Source of the DNA: Saprospiraceae bacterium
GTDB taxonomy: Bacteria > Bacteroidota > Bacteroidia > Chitinophagales > Saprospiraceae
Assembly: GCA_020630045.1 (NCBI GenBank)
Contig: JAHDCE010000172.1
Location: forward strand, 1-7,871
Reading direction: 5' to 3'
DNA length: 7,871 bases
Part shown: piece by piece, positions 1 through 6,151 of the stretch
How the letters are laid out: each line of letters begins with the position of its first letter
How positions within the stretch are numbered: position 1 is the stretch's first letter
Made by a program: the position numbers and the translations under genes
Notes under the pieces: model-generated
Seen by the model: only the letters and a program-made list of their open reading frames with translations
Told to the model about the DNA's origin: nothing
Database searches by the model: none

Positions 1-2
1 GC

Positions 3-200
3 TTTTTCCTCTGGCTACCCCAGCTCATTATTCCATTCATCATGGTTTCATTGATTACGGGAACGCTCATACATGCGTATCCTAGGTGGTACTCTGCTTG
101 GGTGGAAACCCGTCATTGGAACGGCTTTCAAAACAAAGAAAATATGGCAGCGGAAAGGAAAAAATTAAAATCGCTCCTGCTTCGCCACTTTGACCTATAA
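3..200 (+). CDS. C-terminal end of an unidentified membrane protein (5' truncated by window edge)
   Basis: An open frame runs in from the left edge and ends at a TAA at 198-200, giving the last 65 residues of a protein. The first ~26 visible residues are strongly hydrophobic (FFLWLPQLIIPFIMVSLITG) and look like a final transmembrane helix. They are followed by a ~40-residue polar tail rich in Trp, Lys, Arg and Glu that is probably cytoplasmic. No catalytic motif is visible. Because the gene lies beside an isoprenoid operon I considered a UbiA-type prenyltransferase, but the long charged tail is not typical of that family and I do not assign it. The frame and strand agree with the genes that follow. 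I am fairly sure this is a real coding end; its function is unknown. Confidence 0.6.
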   Translation, partial: FFLWLPQLIIPFIMVSLITGTLIHAYPRWYSAWVETRHWNGFQNKENMAAERKKLKSLLLRHFDL

Positions 201-262
201 ACCAATCTCTCCAACGCTTGTTACCGACTTGATATGGAACAATTGGGGATTATCATACTCAT

Positions 263-282
263 TTTGGTATTTGTATACCAAA
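263..282. promoter_or_regulatory. Perfect inverted repeat, candidate operator upstream of the mevalonate operon
   Basis: Arms TTTGGTAT (263-270) and ATACCAAA (275-282) are exact reverse complements around a 4-base centre (TTGT). The site lies 27 bp upstream of the TAnnTTTG element at 310-317, so it would cover or adjoin the position of the -33 element. No T-run follows the right arm, so it does not look like a terminator of the upstream gene. Its core half-sites recur in the second palindrome at 335-348. An operator role is an inference. Confidence 0.4.
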
Positions 283-309
283 CAAAGGTGTTAGTTTCCC
301 AATTACTCC

Positions 310-317
310 TAATTTTG
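310..317 (+). promoter_or_regulatory. Candidate Bacteroidota -7 element for the fni-mvaA operon
   Basis: TAATTTTG fits the Bacteroidota -7 consensus TAnnTTTG. It lies in the only sizeable non-coding stretch before the five-gene operon. No clear TTG/TTTG -33 element sits 19-21 bp upstream, so the promoter would be weak or activator-assisted. Transcription would begin near 320-327, leaving a leader of about 85-90 nt to the preferred fni start at 412. The rest of 201-411 shows only the two palindromes described separately. Confidence 0.4.
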
Positions 318-334
318 CAATCGCTTCTTAGTTT

Positions 335-348
335 TTTGGTCAACCAAA
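335..348. promoter_or_regulatory. Second inverted repeat with the same half-sites, candidate operator
   Basis: TTTGGT (335-340) and ACCAAA (343-348) are exact reverse complements separated by CA. These are the same six-base half-sites as in the palindrome at 263-282, which there are spaced by 8 bases. The site lies just downstream of the expected transcription start, a usual place for a repressor site. As RNA it could form only a short 5-bp hairpin, so a DNA-binding role is the more natural reading. This is inferred from sequence symmetry alone. Confidence 0.35.
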
Positions 349-411
349 TTGCTACAGGTGCATAAACGATTCGGAGGTATGAGCCGACAAGTGAATTCAA
401 ATCTAAAGTCC

Positions 412-1434
412 ATGCCATTTACAGACGACCCTAATGCCGCTTCTCGTAAAAAGGACCATATCGAGCTGGCGTTCAAGTCCCAAGTTGCCAAGGCGATTTT
501 GGACGAACGATTCAGTTATGAGCCCTTGCTTTCAGCCCACCCTTGCCGGAATGGACTGCAAGAGAAATCCTTTTTGGGAAAAACGATCAAAACACCCCTT
601 TGGGTCAGTAGCATGACAGGAGGTACCCAACTTGCTAGGACCATCAACCACAATCTGGGGCGAGCTTGTCAAGAATTCGGAATGGGAATGGGACTCGGAT
701 CATGTCGACAACTTCTCAGGAGCGACGAGTACTTCGAAGATTTCAACATTCGCCCGATGATGGGTGAAGATGTTCCTCTTTTCGCCAATTTGGGGATTGC
801 CCAAATTGAGCAATTGATTAACACAAATGAACTGTTTTTAATAGATAATTTATTAGACAAGTTACAAGCGGACGGACTAATCGTACATGTCAACCCGCTG
901 CAAGAATGGTTGCAGCCCGAGGGGGACCGTTTCGAACATCCACCGATAGAAACCATCATGCGACTGCTCGACCATGCCCGATACCCAATTATTGTGAAAG
1001 AGGTGGGGCAAGGGTTCGGTAAAGAAAGTTTACGCTTGATGTTACAACTTCCATTGGCCGCTATTGATTTTGCGGCAAGCGGAGGGACCAATTTCGCAAA
1101 GCTTGAATTGCTTCGTAGTGATGTGTCCAAGATGGAAATTTTCCAAAACTTGGCCCTTGTCGGGCATTCCGCGGAAGAAATGGTCAATATTACAAACGAC
1201 TTGGTTGAAGAATTGGGGAGCAAGGTACGTTGCAACCAACTCATCATTTCAGGAGGAATCAAGTCATTTTTAGACGGTTACTACTTGATGAACAAATCAA
1301 ATCTTAGTGCTGTTTATGGACAAGCGTCATCCCTGCTTCGCCATGCGAGGGAGGATTACGAAGTTTTGAGTGCCCATATCTCAAACCAAGTACGAGGTTT
1401 GGAGGTGGCTCAAGCATTTTTGAAAGTAAAATAA
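412..1434 (+). CDS. fni: Type 2 isopentenyl-diphosphate Delta-isomerase (FMN-dependent)
   Basis: This enzyme interconverts isopentenyl and dimethylallyl diphosphate in the cytoplasm, using reduced FMN and Mg2+. From the Met at 412 the protein is 340 residues, normal for the family. It shows RKKDHI (12-17), SSMTGGTQ (66-73), LGSCRQLL (95-102), FANLG (124-128), the H-N...QPEGD substrate/Mg2+ block (159-172, with the conserved Gln and Glu), VKEVG (195-199), the flavin-phosphate loop SGGTNFAKLE (223-232) and SGGI (280-283). The start is uncertain. ATG 379 (351 aa) follows GGAGGT with a spacing of one base, too close to act as a ribosome site, and GTG 391 is also in frame. I prefer 412 because it puts RKKDHI where relatives have it. 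It is the first gene of a five-gene run, with mvaA 21 bp downstream. Function is very secure. Confidence 0.95.
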   Translation: MPFTDDPNAASRKKDHIELAFKSQVAKAILDERFSYEPLLSAHPCRNGLQEKSFLGKTIKTPLWVSSMTGGTQLARTINHNLGRACQEFGMGMGLGSCRQLLRSDEYFEDFNIRPMMGEDVPLFANLGIAQIEQLINTNELFLIDNLLDKLQADGLIVHVNPLQEWLQPEGDRFEHPPIETIMRLLDHARYPIIVKEVGQGFGKESLRLMLQLPLAAIDFAASGGTNFAKLELLRSDVSKMEIFQNLALVGHSAEEMVNITNDLVEELGSKVRCNQLIISGGIKSFLDGYYLMNKSNLSAVYGQASSLLRHAREDYEVLSAHISNQVRGLEVAQAFLKVK

Positions 1435-1455
1435 TTACTCTTATCTTGCTTTTCT

Positions 1456-2829
1456 ATGGCATGTGATAAAAACAAGAGCATTTCAGGCTTTTCAAAACTC
1501 ACCAAACAAGAAAAGGTGGACTGGGTAGCACGTCATTTTTTTGATGCGCCCGAAAAAGTTCGTGAGGAACTCTCCGGATTTTGGCATGGTGATATCCAAT
1601 TACAAAAAACGATAGATGGGTTTAGTGAGAACACCATCAGCAATTTCGTGATGCCGTTCGGTGTGGCGCCCAACTTTTTGATTAATGACAACACCTATTG
1701 TGTACCGATGGTCATTGAAGAAAGTTCGGTTGTAGCCGCCGCCTCCAGTGCCGCTAAATTTTGGATGACCCGAGGGGGATTCACCGCCGAAATTTTAGGA
1801 ACGGTGAAAATGGGGCAATTGCATTTTACTTGGAATGGCGATGTCTCCAAACTCAAAAACAGCCTAGAAGGAATTGAAGCGCTTCTGAGGGAAAACACCA
1901 CCCATATCACCGCGAACATGCGGAAAAGAGGAGGTGGCATACTAGGGATAGAGTTACTAGACTTTACGAACCAAGAGCCCGGTTTGTATCAATTTAAAGT
2001 TTCATTCGAAACTTGTGATTCGATGGGAGCTAATTTCATCAATTCCATCCTAGAAGAATTCGGAAGAACCCTGAATAGTTATTTGGCGACAGCCGAAGGA
2101 TTTGAAGACCATGAAAGGGAAGCGACTATTATCATGGCCATTTTATCCAATTATACCCCTGATTGTATTGTCAGGGCAAAGGTAGAATGCCCGATTGAGA
2201 ACCTCGGCAACTTCCCTAGGGGCATCACCGCTGAAGTATTTGCCGAAAAGTTCAGAATGGCGGTTCGAATCGCACAAATCGACCCTTTCCGGGCAACGAC
2301 GCACAACAAAGGTATTTTTAACGGGATAGATGCTGTCGTATTGGCTACGGCCAATGATTTCAGAGCAATAGAGGCTAATGGTCATACCTATGCTTCTCGC
2401 GATGGTCAATATCGAAGCCTCAGTCATTGTTCCATTGACAATGGAACGTTCAAGTTTTGGTTGGACATACCGCTTACAGTAGGAACAGTGGGCGGATTAA
2501 CTCATTTACACCCCATTGCTAAACGATCATTAGAATTACTGGGTAACCCATCCGCTAAAGAATTGATGGGAATTATCGCTGCCGTTGGATTGGCTCAAAA
2601 TTTCGGTGCATTAAAGTCCTTGGTCACGACCGGTATCCAAGAAGGACATATGAAAATGCATTTACAAAATATGCTCAATCACTTGGAAGCGTCCAATAAA
2701 GAAATGGAAGCTACTATCAATTATTTTTCCGATAAGGTCCCTTCTTTTTCCGCGGTTAGAAAATACTTGGAATGTTTGCGTGCGGGCAATGAACAACCCG
2801 AACCTGCACTTATCTTTGAAAAGAAATAA
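1456..2829 (+). CDS. mvaA: Hydroxymethylglutaryl-CoA reductase, class II (bacterial)
   Basis: This enzyme reduces HMG-CoA to mevalonate with NAD(P)H, the committed step of the mevalonate pathway; here it should be biosynthetic given its neighbours. The protein is 457 residues. The catalytic set is complete: Glu58 in SENTIS (equivalent to the ENVIG motif), Lys285 in THNKGIFNG, Asp301 in ATANDFRA and His398 in GIQEGHM. Other family blocks are PMVIEESSVVAAAS (84-97), DSMGANFIN (188-196), DPFRATTHNKG (276-286), GTVGGLTHLHP (343-353) and GLAQNFGAL (378-386). There are no membrane helices, unlike the eukaryotic class I enzyme. One oddity is that the usual ATGND motif reads ATAND, a Gly-to-Ala change beside the catalytic Asp. 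ATG 1456 follows the fni stop by 21 bp, so co-transcription is likely. Product assignment is very secure; cofactor preference cannot be read from the sequence. Confidence 0.96.
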   Translation: MACDKNKSISGFSKLTKQEKVDWVARHFFDAPEKVREELSGFWHGDIQLQKTIDGFSENTISNFVMPFGVAPNFLINDNTYCVPMVIEESSVVAAASSAAKFWMTRGGFTAEILGTVKMGQLHFTWNGDVSKLKNSLEGIEALLRENTTHITANMRKRGGGILGIELLDFTNQEPGLYQFKVSFETCDSMGANFINSILEEFGRTLNSYLATAEGFEDHEREATIIMAILSNYTPDCIVRAKVECPIENLGNFPRGITAEVFAEKFRMAVRIAQIDPFRATTHNKGIFNGIDAVVLATANDFRAIEANGHTYASRDGQYRSLSHCSIDNGTFKFWLDIPLTVGTVGGLTHLHPIAKRSLELLGNPSAKELMGIIAAVGLAQNFGALKSLVTTGIQEGHMKMHLQNMLNHLEASNKEMEATINYFSDKVPSFSAVRKYLECLRAGNEQPEPALIFEKK

Positions 2830-2847
2830 ACTAATCCGCACTCCATT

Positions 2848-3768
2848 TTGAATACGATCAAAGCCCAAGGCAAATTGCTTCTTTCCGGCGAATACTTTGT
2901 ATTGGACGGTGCTTTGGCGTTGGCACTCCCCACCCGACTAGGACAAACCCTAACCGTATTGCCGTCCGATAATGACGGACTAAAATGGACGAGTCTCGAT
3001 GTCAATGGAGAAGAATGGTTCAATGGGAAATTCGACCTCCCGACGCTGTCCTACCAAGAAGGAACAGACGAACAAGTCGGAAAACGATTGACCGAAATGT
3101 TCGCATCCATTAAAAAACAACGTCCTGATTTTCTAAAAGACATCAAAAAAATTGCTGTGGAAACCAAGCTGGAATTTCCTAGAAAATGGGGATTGGGCAG
3201 CAGTTCTACATTATTGTTTGCCCTAGCAAAATGGAGTGACACCGACCCGTATCAAATCCTAGGAGAATCGCTTGGAGGGTCCGGATATGATATCGCTTGT
3301 GCAGGAGCGGATGGCCCCATTATTTTCCAACGTCATCAGGATGGGATTATGACCAGACCCAGTCATTTTGACCCGAGCTTTAAGAACCATTTGTATTTTG
3401 TTTACCTTGGTAAAAAACAGGATAGCCGCGAAGGCATCCGACTATACAGGGAGAAGGCAGGCAATTTAAAACAACAGATTAACCACATCACTGTTATTAC
3501 GCAACGAATATTAAGCGCTACCACATTAAATGAATTTCAGCGATTGATAGAACACCATGAACGCTTGGTGGGCAATGCACTGGGACTGCCATTAGTCAAG
3601 GAGGCACTGTTTCCGGACTACTGGGGCTGCGTTAAATCTTTAGGAGCTTGGGGTGGTGATTTCGTGATGGCAACCAGTAACAGAACTCCGTTTGAAACCC
3701 GAAATTATTTTGTAGAAAAAGGACTCGAAACTTGCCTGAGTTATGACGAGTTGATTTTAACCGCTTAA
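2848..3768 (+). CDS. GYDIA-family GHMP kinase, probable mevalonate-pathway kinase
   Basis: This is a GHMP-superfamily small-molecule kinase of 306 residues. Motif 1 is KLLLSGEYFVLDG (9-21), the phosphate-binding loop GLGSSS lies at 115-120, the signature GYDIA at 146-150 names the Bacteroidota subfamily, and the C-terminal motif 3 is SLGAWGGDF (264-272). It probably phosphorylates mevalonate or phosphomevalonate. GEY rather than GEH in motif 1 resembles phosphomevalonate kinases, which favours that step, but the substrate is inferred. The start is TTG at 2848, because the hydrophobic first strand and motif 1 begin at once and the next in-frame Met is residue 84, far past motif 1. It lies 18 bp after mvaA and 4 bp before the reductase gene, inside the operon. 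Superfamily is certain, the exact step is not. Confidence 0.9.
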   Translation: MNTIKAQGKLLLSGEYFVLDGALALALPTRLGQTLTVLPSDNDGLKWTSLDVNGEEWFNGKFDLPTLSYQEGTDEQVGKRLTEMFASIKKQRPDFLKDIKKIAVETKLEFPRKWGLGSSSTLLFALAKWSDTDPYQILGESLGGSGYDIACAGADGPIIFQRHQDGIMTRPSHFDPSFKNHLYFVYLGKKQDSREGIRLYREKAGNLKQQINHITVITQRILSATTLNEFQRLIEHHERLVGNALGLPLVKEALFPDYWGCVKSLGAWGGDFVMATSNRTPFETRNYFVEKGLETCLSYDELILTA

Positions 3769-3772
3769 GAGC

Positions 3773-4492
3773 ATGCCTAAATATTTAAACGGAACAATTG
3801 TCGATATAAAGGATGTCAACTCGACAACAAAACGATTCTGGGTTGAAGTGGAAGGTGTAGAAAAAATAGAATATAAGCCCGGACAATTCGTAACAATGGA
3901 ACTTCCGATTCACGAAAAGAGATTGAAACGGATGCGTAGTTATTCCATTGCGGGACCTCCGACTGATTCCAATGTCTTGGAATTCATTATTGTAAGATTG
4001 GAAAAAGGCTTGGCAACGACTTACTTGTTTGAAGAAGCTAAGATAGGGACTCCACTCAAGTTCAAACCACCAGCCGGTGTCTTCACGCTCCCTCCTGTAC
4101 TTGATAAAGACCTTGTATTTGTTTGTACCGGAACAGGTGTAGCTCCTTTTCGAAGTATGATTTTGAATATATATCGAGAGATCATCCCACACAAAAAAAT
4201 CCATCTTATTTTTGGGACACGATACCAACAAGGCATTTTATATAGAAAGGAGTTTGAAGACCTTGCGGAGCAATATGATAATTTCTCATATTCCATAGTT
4301 TTATCGCGTGAGAAGGCTGCAGGAACATTTCAGGGATATGTACATGATTTTTACAAACTACACTATTCCGAACCTGAACCAACTAGGGACTTCTACTTGT
4401 GTGGCTGGTCGGCGATGGTCGATGAAGCCGTCGAAACCCTAGGAAAATTGGGATATGAAAAATCCCAAATCAAATACGAATTATATGGGTAA
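3773..4492 (+). CDS. FAD/NAD(P)-binding oxidoreductase of the ferredoxin-NADP reductase family
   Basis: This soluble 239-residue flavoprotein has the two-domain FNR fold. The N-terminal barrel carries the FAD motif RSYS (55-58) preceded by PGQFV (36-40), plus GLATTYL (79-85). The C-terminal nucleotide domain carries CTGTGVAPF (118-126), IFGTR (146-150) and FYLCGWSAMVDE (207-218), and the chain ends in YELYG. It has only two cysteines (118 and 210) and no [2Fe-2S] domain, so it must pass electrons to or from a separate partner or free flavin. ATG 3773 lies 4 bp after the kinase stop, and its own stop overlaps the next start. Its position suggests redox support for the operon, possibly for the FMN-dependent isomerase, but that is inference. 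Family certain, partner unknown. Confidence 0.88.
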   Translation: MPKYLNGTIVDIKDVNSTTKRFWVEVEGVEKIEYKPGQFVTMELPIHEKRLKRMRSYSIAGPPTDSNVLEFIIVRLEKGLATTYLFEEAKIGTPLKFKPPAGVFTLPPVLDKDLVFVCTGTGVAPFRSMILNIYREIIPHKKIHLIFGTRYQQGILYRKEFEDLAEQYDNFSYSIVLSREKAAGTFQGYVHDFYKLHYSEPEPTRDFYLCGWSAMVDEAVETLGKLGYEKSQIKYELYG

Positions 4493-5039
4493 CAAAAAAG
4501 TCAAACCACTCATCAAGTCGGTATTGGGGAAAACACCGAAATTCGGAACTGATTGTTATATCGCCGAAAACGCGACCGTAATCGGCGATGTGATTTGTGG
4601 CGACCAATGCAGCTTTTGGTTTCAATCCGTAGTACGGGGAGATGTACATTATATTCGAATGGGGAACAAAGTAAATGTGCAAGACGGGGCCATTATCCAC
4701 TGTACTTACCAACAGGCTCCTACAAATATCGGCAACAATGTATCCATCGGTCATCGTGCCATTGTACATGGTTGTACGATTGAAGACAACGTCCTTATCG
4801 GAATGGGAGCTATTGTCATGGATCATGTCCACATACCTTCCAATGTATTAATTGCGGCAGGTGCCGTTGTATTAGAAAACAGCAAACTGGAATCCAATTC
4901 CATATATGCCGGCGTGCCCGCTAAAAAAGTGAAAGAACTCAGTCCGGAACAGTTTGGAAACACTATCAATCGTATTTCAAATAACTATGTGAAATATTCA
5001 AGTTGGTTCAAGGAAGACTTGACAAAAGACCCTGAATAA
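4485..5039 (+). CDS. Gamma-class carbonic anhydrase family protein (left-handed beta-helix)
   Basis: The protein is 184 residues made of hexapeptide repeats forming a left-handed beta-helix (about 22-145), then a C-terminal helix with NNYVKYSSWFK (166-176). It would act as a trimer. The zinc site of Cam-type enzymes is complete: His72, His90 and His95, with Arg51, Asp53 and Gln66 also in place. This fits reversible CO2 hydration, although many relatives (YrdA/CaiE-like) have weak or unknown activity, and no acidic proton-shuttle loop is visible. ATG 4485 is chosen over the in-frame ATG 4455 because relatives begin close to the KSVLGKTPKFG segment and because it overlaps the upstream stop as ATGGGTAA, an arrangement typical of translational coupling. 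It is the last gene of the mevalonate operon; its link to that pathway is not evident. Confidence 0.88.
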   Translation: MGNKKVKPLIKSVLGKTPKFGTDCYIAENATVIGDVICGDQCSFWFQSVVRGDVHYIRMGNKVNVQDGAIIHCTYQQAPTNIGNNVSIGHRAIVHGCTIEDNVLIGMGAIVMDHVHIPSNVLIAAGAVVLENSKLESNSIYAGVPAKKVKELSPEQFGNTINRISNNYVKYSSWFKEDLTKDPE

Positions 5040-5067
5040 ATTTTATTTTTAAAATTTTCAAAAAAAA

Positions 5068-5098
5068 TTGAAAGTTTGGTTTTGCGGACATATATTTG
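5068..5098 (+). promoter_or_regulatory. Bacteroidota-type promoter for the menF-menD operon
   Basis: TATATTTG (5091-5098) matches the -7 consensus TAnnTTTG exactly, and TTG (5068-5070) sits 20 bp upstream as a -33 element. It lies in a 65-bp AT-rich gap (5040-5104) with A/T tracts upstream that could aid polymerase binding. The expected transcription start (about 5102-5106) falls on or beside the menF ATG at 5105. A TTTGGT half-site like those before fni occurs between the two elements (5075-5080). The gap contains no convincing terminator for the preceding operon, so read-through is possible. Confidence 0.6.
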
Positions 5099-5104
5099 TA
5101 GTCC

Positions 5105-6151
5105 ATGAAAGTCAATTTGACACATACGGATACATTTGCTATTTATAGTTTGCCAAATGAAGAACACCATTTTTTGGTTCGTTCTTCAAAAAAACAAGTT
5201 ATCCCTTTTGAGTCATTAAGTCCCGACGAATCCGCTTTCGTATTCCATCCATTTACCGAAACGGATCATTCGCCTGCTTTGGCGATATTGCCGGAACAGA
5301 TATTGATGAATCCGGTTTTCACCTTTTGTAGTGAGCATACCGGCAACCCGGTTTCCTTGTCGGAATCTTCTTATGTTCCATTGGTAGAACAGTTCGTTGA
5401 TGAAATCCAACAAGGAGGTTTTCACAAAATCATCTCATCGAGGATAATAGAAAAATTCGCACAGCCAGATAATTTATATCCTTTATTCATGAAGCTCAAG
5501 GAGCAATACCCTTTGGCTTTTGTCTATTTGGTCAACATACCGGATGTCGGATGCTGGATGGGAGCGACCCCTGAAATATTATTGACCATTGACGAGAATG
5601 ATATCGGTGAAACGGTAGCCCTGGCCGGAACGCAACCATTATTGGATTTGTCCGACTGGGGTAAAAAAGAAATTACGGAACAGGCGATGGTCGAACAATA
5701 CATGGCGAACATCCTCATCAAAAGGAAGAAAAATTTTCGAAAATACGGCCCGTATAATGCTAGGGCGGGCCAAGTTGTCCACTTGAAAACCCGATTCACT
5801 TTTCCGGTCAATAGCGGTTGGAAAGAAGTGGCGATGGACATTCATCCCAGTCCTGCGGTTTGTGGTTTGCCCAAAGAATCGGCACGTGAATTCATTATCC
5901 GGACGGAACCCCATGATCGTGAATATTATTGCGGTTTCCTAGGGCCAGTGAATTGGAACGGCCGAACGGACTTGTTCGTCAATTTGCGTTGTATGCAAGT
6001 TTTCAGTGATAAGTTCGCATTGTATGTCGGTGGCGGAATCACCTTCGATTCCATTCCTGAAAAAGAATTGGATGAAACCCGTTGGAAATCCCGTACCTTG
6101 TCGGACATCATTGAAACTGTCTGTCAACCCACACAACATGTTATCGGATAA
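5105..6151 (+). CDS. menF: Isochorismate synthase (chorismate-binding enzyme, MenF/EntC type)
   Basis: This enzyme isomerises chorismate to isochorismate, the entry step of menaquinone synthesis, in the cytoplasm with Mg2+. The 348-residue protein has the chorismate-binding fold: FHKIISSR (106-113) with Lys108 as the expected general base, MGATPEILL (152-160), ALAGT (172-176), the E-x6-E metal-site region around 190-197, HPSPAVCGLP (247-256), REYYCGFLGP (272-281), VNLRCMQV (292-299) and GGGITFDSIPEKELDET (309-325). It is shorter than E. coli MenF (431) or EntC (391), with a reduced N-terminal region. An in-frame TAG at 5099-5101 makes ATG 5105 the first possible start. Overlap with menD by 14 bp points to menaquinone rather than siderophore synthesis. 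The reaction is secure and menF over entC is from context. Confidence 0.93.
   Translation: MKVNLTHTDTFAIYSLPNEEHHFLVRSSKKQVIPFESLSPDESAFVFHPFTETDHSPALAILPEQILMNPVFTFCSEHTGNPVSLSESSYVPLVEQFVDEIQQGGFHKIISSRIIEKFAQPDNLYPLFMKLKEQYPLAFVYLVNIPDVGCWMGATPEILLTIDENDIGETVALAGTQPLLDLSDWGKKEITEQAMVEQYMANILIKRKKNFRKYGPYNARAGQVVHLKTRFTFPVNSGWKEVAMDIHPSPAVCGLPKESAREFIIRTEPHDREYYCGFLGPVNWNGRTDLFVNLRCMQVFSDKFALYVGGGITFDSIPEKELDETRWKSRTLSDIIETVCQPTQHVIG
5158..5188 (+). other. Stem-loop in the early menF coding sequence
   Basis: Arms TGAAGAAC (5158-5165) and GTTCTTCA (5181-5188) are perfectly complementary. Inside them ACCA (5166-5169) pairs with TGGT (5175-5178), leaving a T5 loop and a 2-base bulge (5179-5180). 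That gives 12 bp in all. It begins about 53 nt into menF. No T-run follows it, so it is not an intrinsic terminator. It may be chance. Confidence 0.3.

Noticed and set aside
373..381. GGAGGT just before ATG 379 as a Shine-Dalgarno site fixing the fni start
   Set aside because: The spacing of one base is too short for ribosome binding, and genes in this group rarely rely on such sites; the downstream ATG 412 fits family length better.
669..1262. Minus-strand open frame of 197 codons opposite fni
   Set aside because: It lies wholly antisense to highly conserved fni motifs, has a Ser/Asn-rich composition with no recognisable domain, and no promoter; it is a shadow of the + strand codon pattern.
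2429..2447. Perfect 19-bp palindrome (9-bp arms, 1-base centre) inside mvaA
   Set aside because: It lies within a conserved coding block, far from any promoter, and one such palindrome is expected by chance over a window of this size once different spacers are allowed.
3785..4231. Minus-strand open frame of 148 codons opposite the FNR-like gene
   Set aside because: It is antisense to conserved FAD and nucleotide-binding motifs and resembles no protein family I know.
5041..5073. A/T-tract hairpin (TTTCAA...TTGAAA) as terminator of the first operon
   Set aside because: The stem is only about 6 A/T-rich base pairs with no GC core and no following T-run; it is better read as AT-rich upstream promoter DNA.
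6006..6137. Possible 44-residue N-terminal extension of menD from an alternative start
   Set aside because: This stretch is the overlapping end of menF read in another frame; MenD family proteins begin close to the ATG at 6138, and the conserved SPGSR motif then falls at the usual distance.
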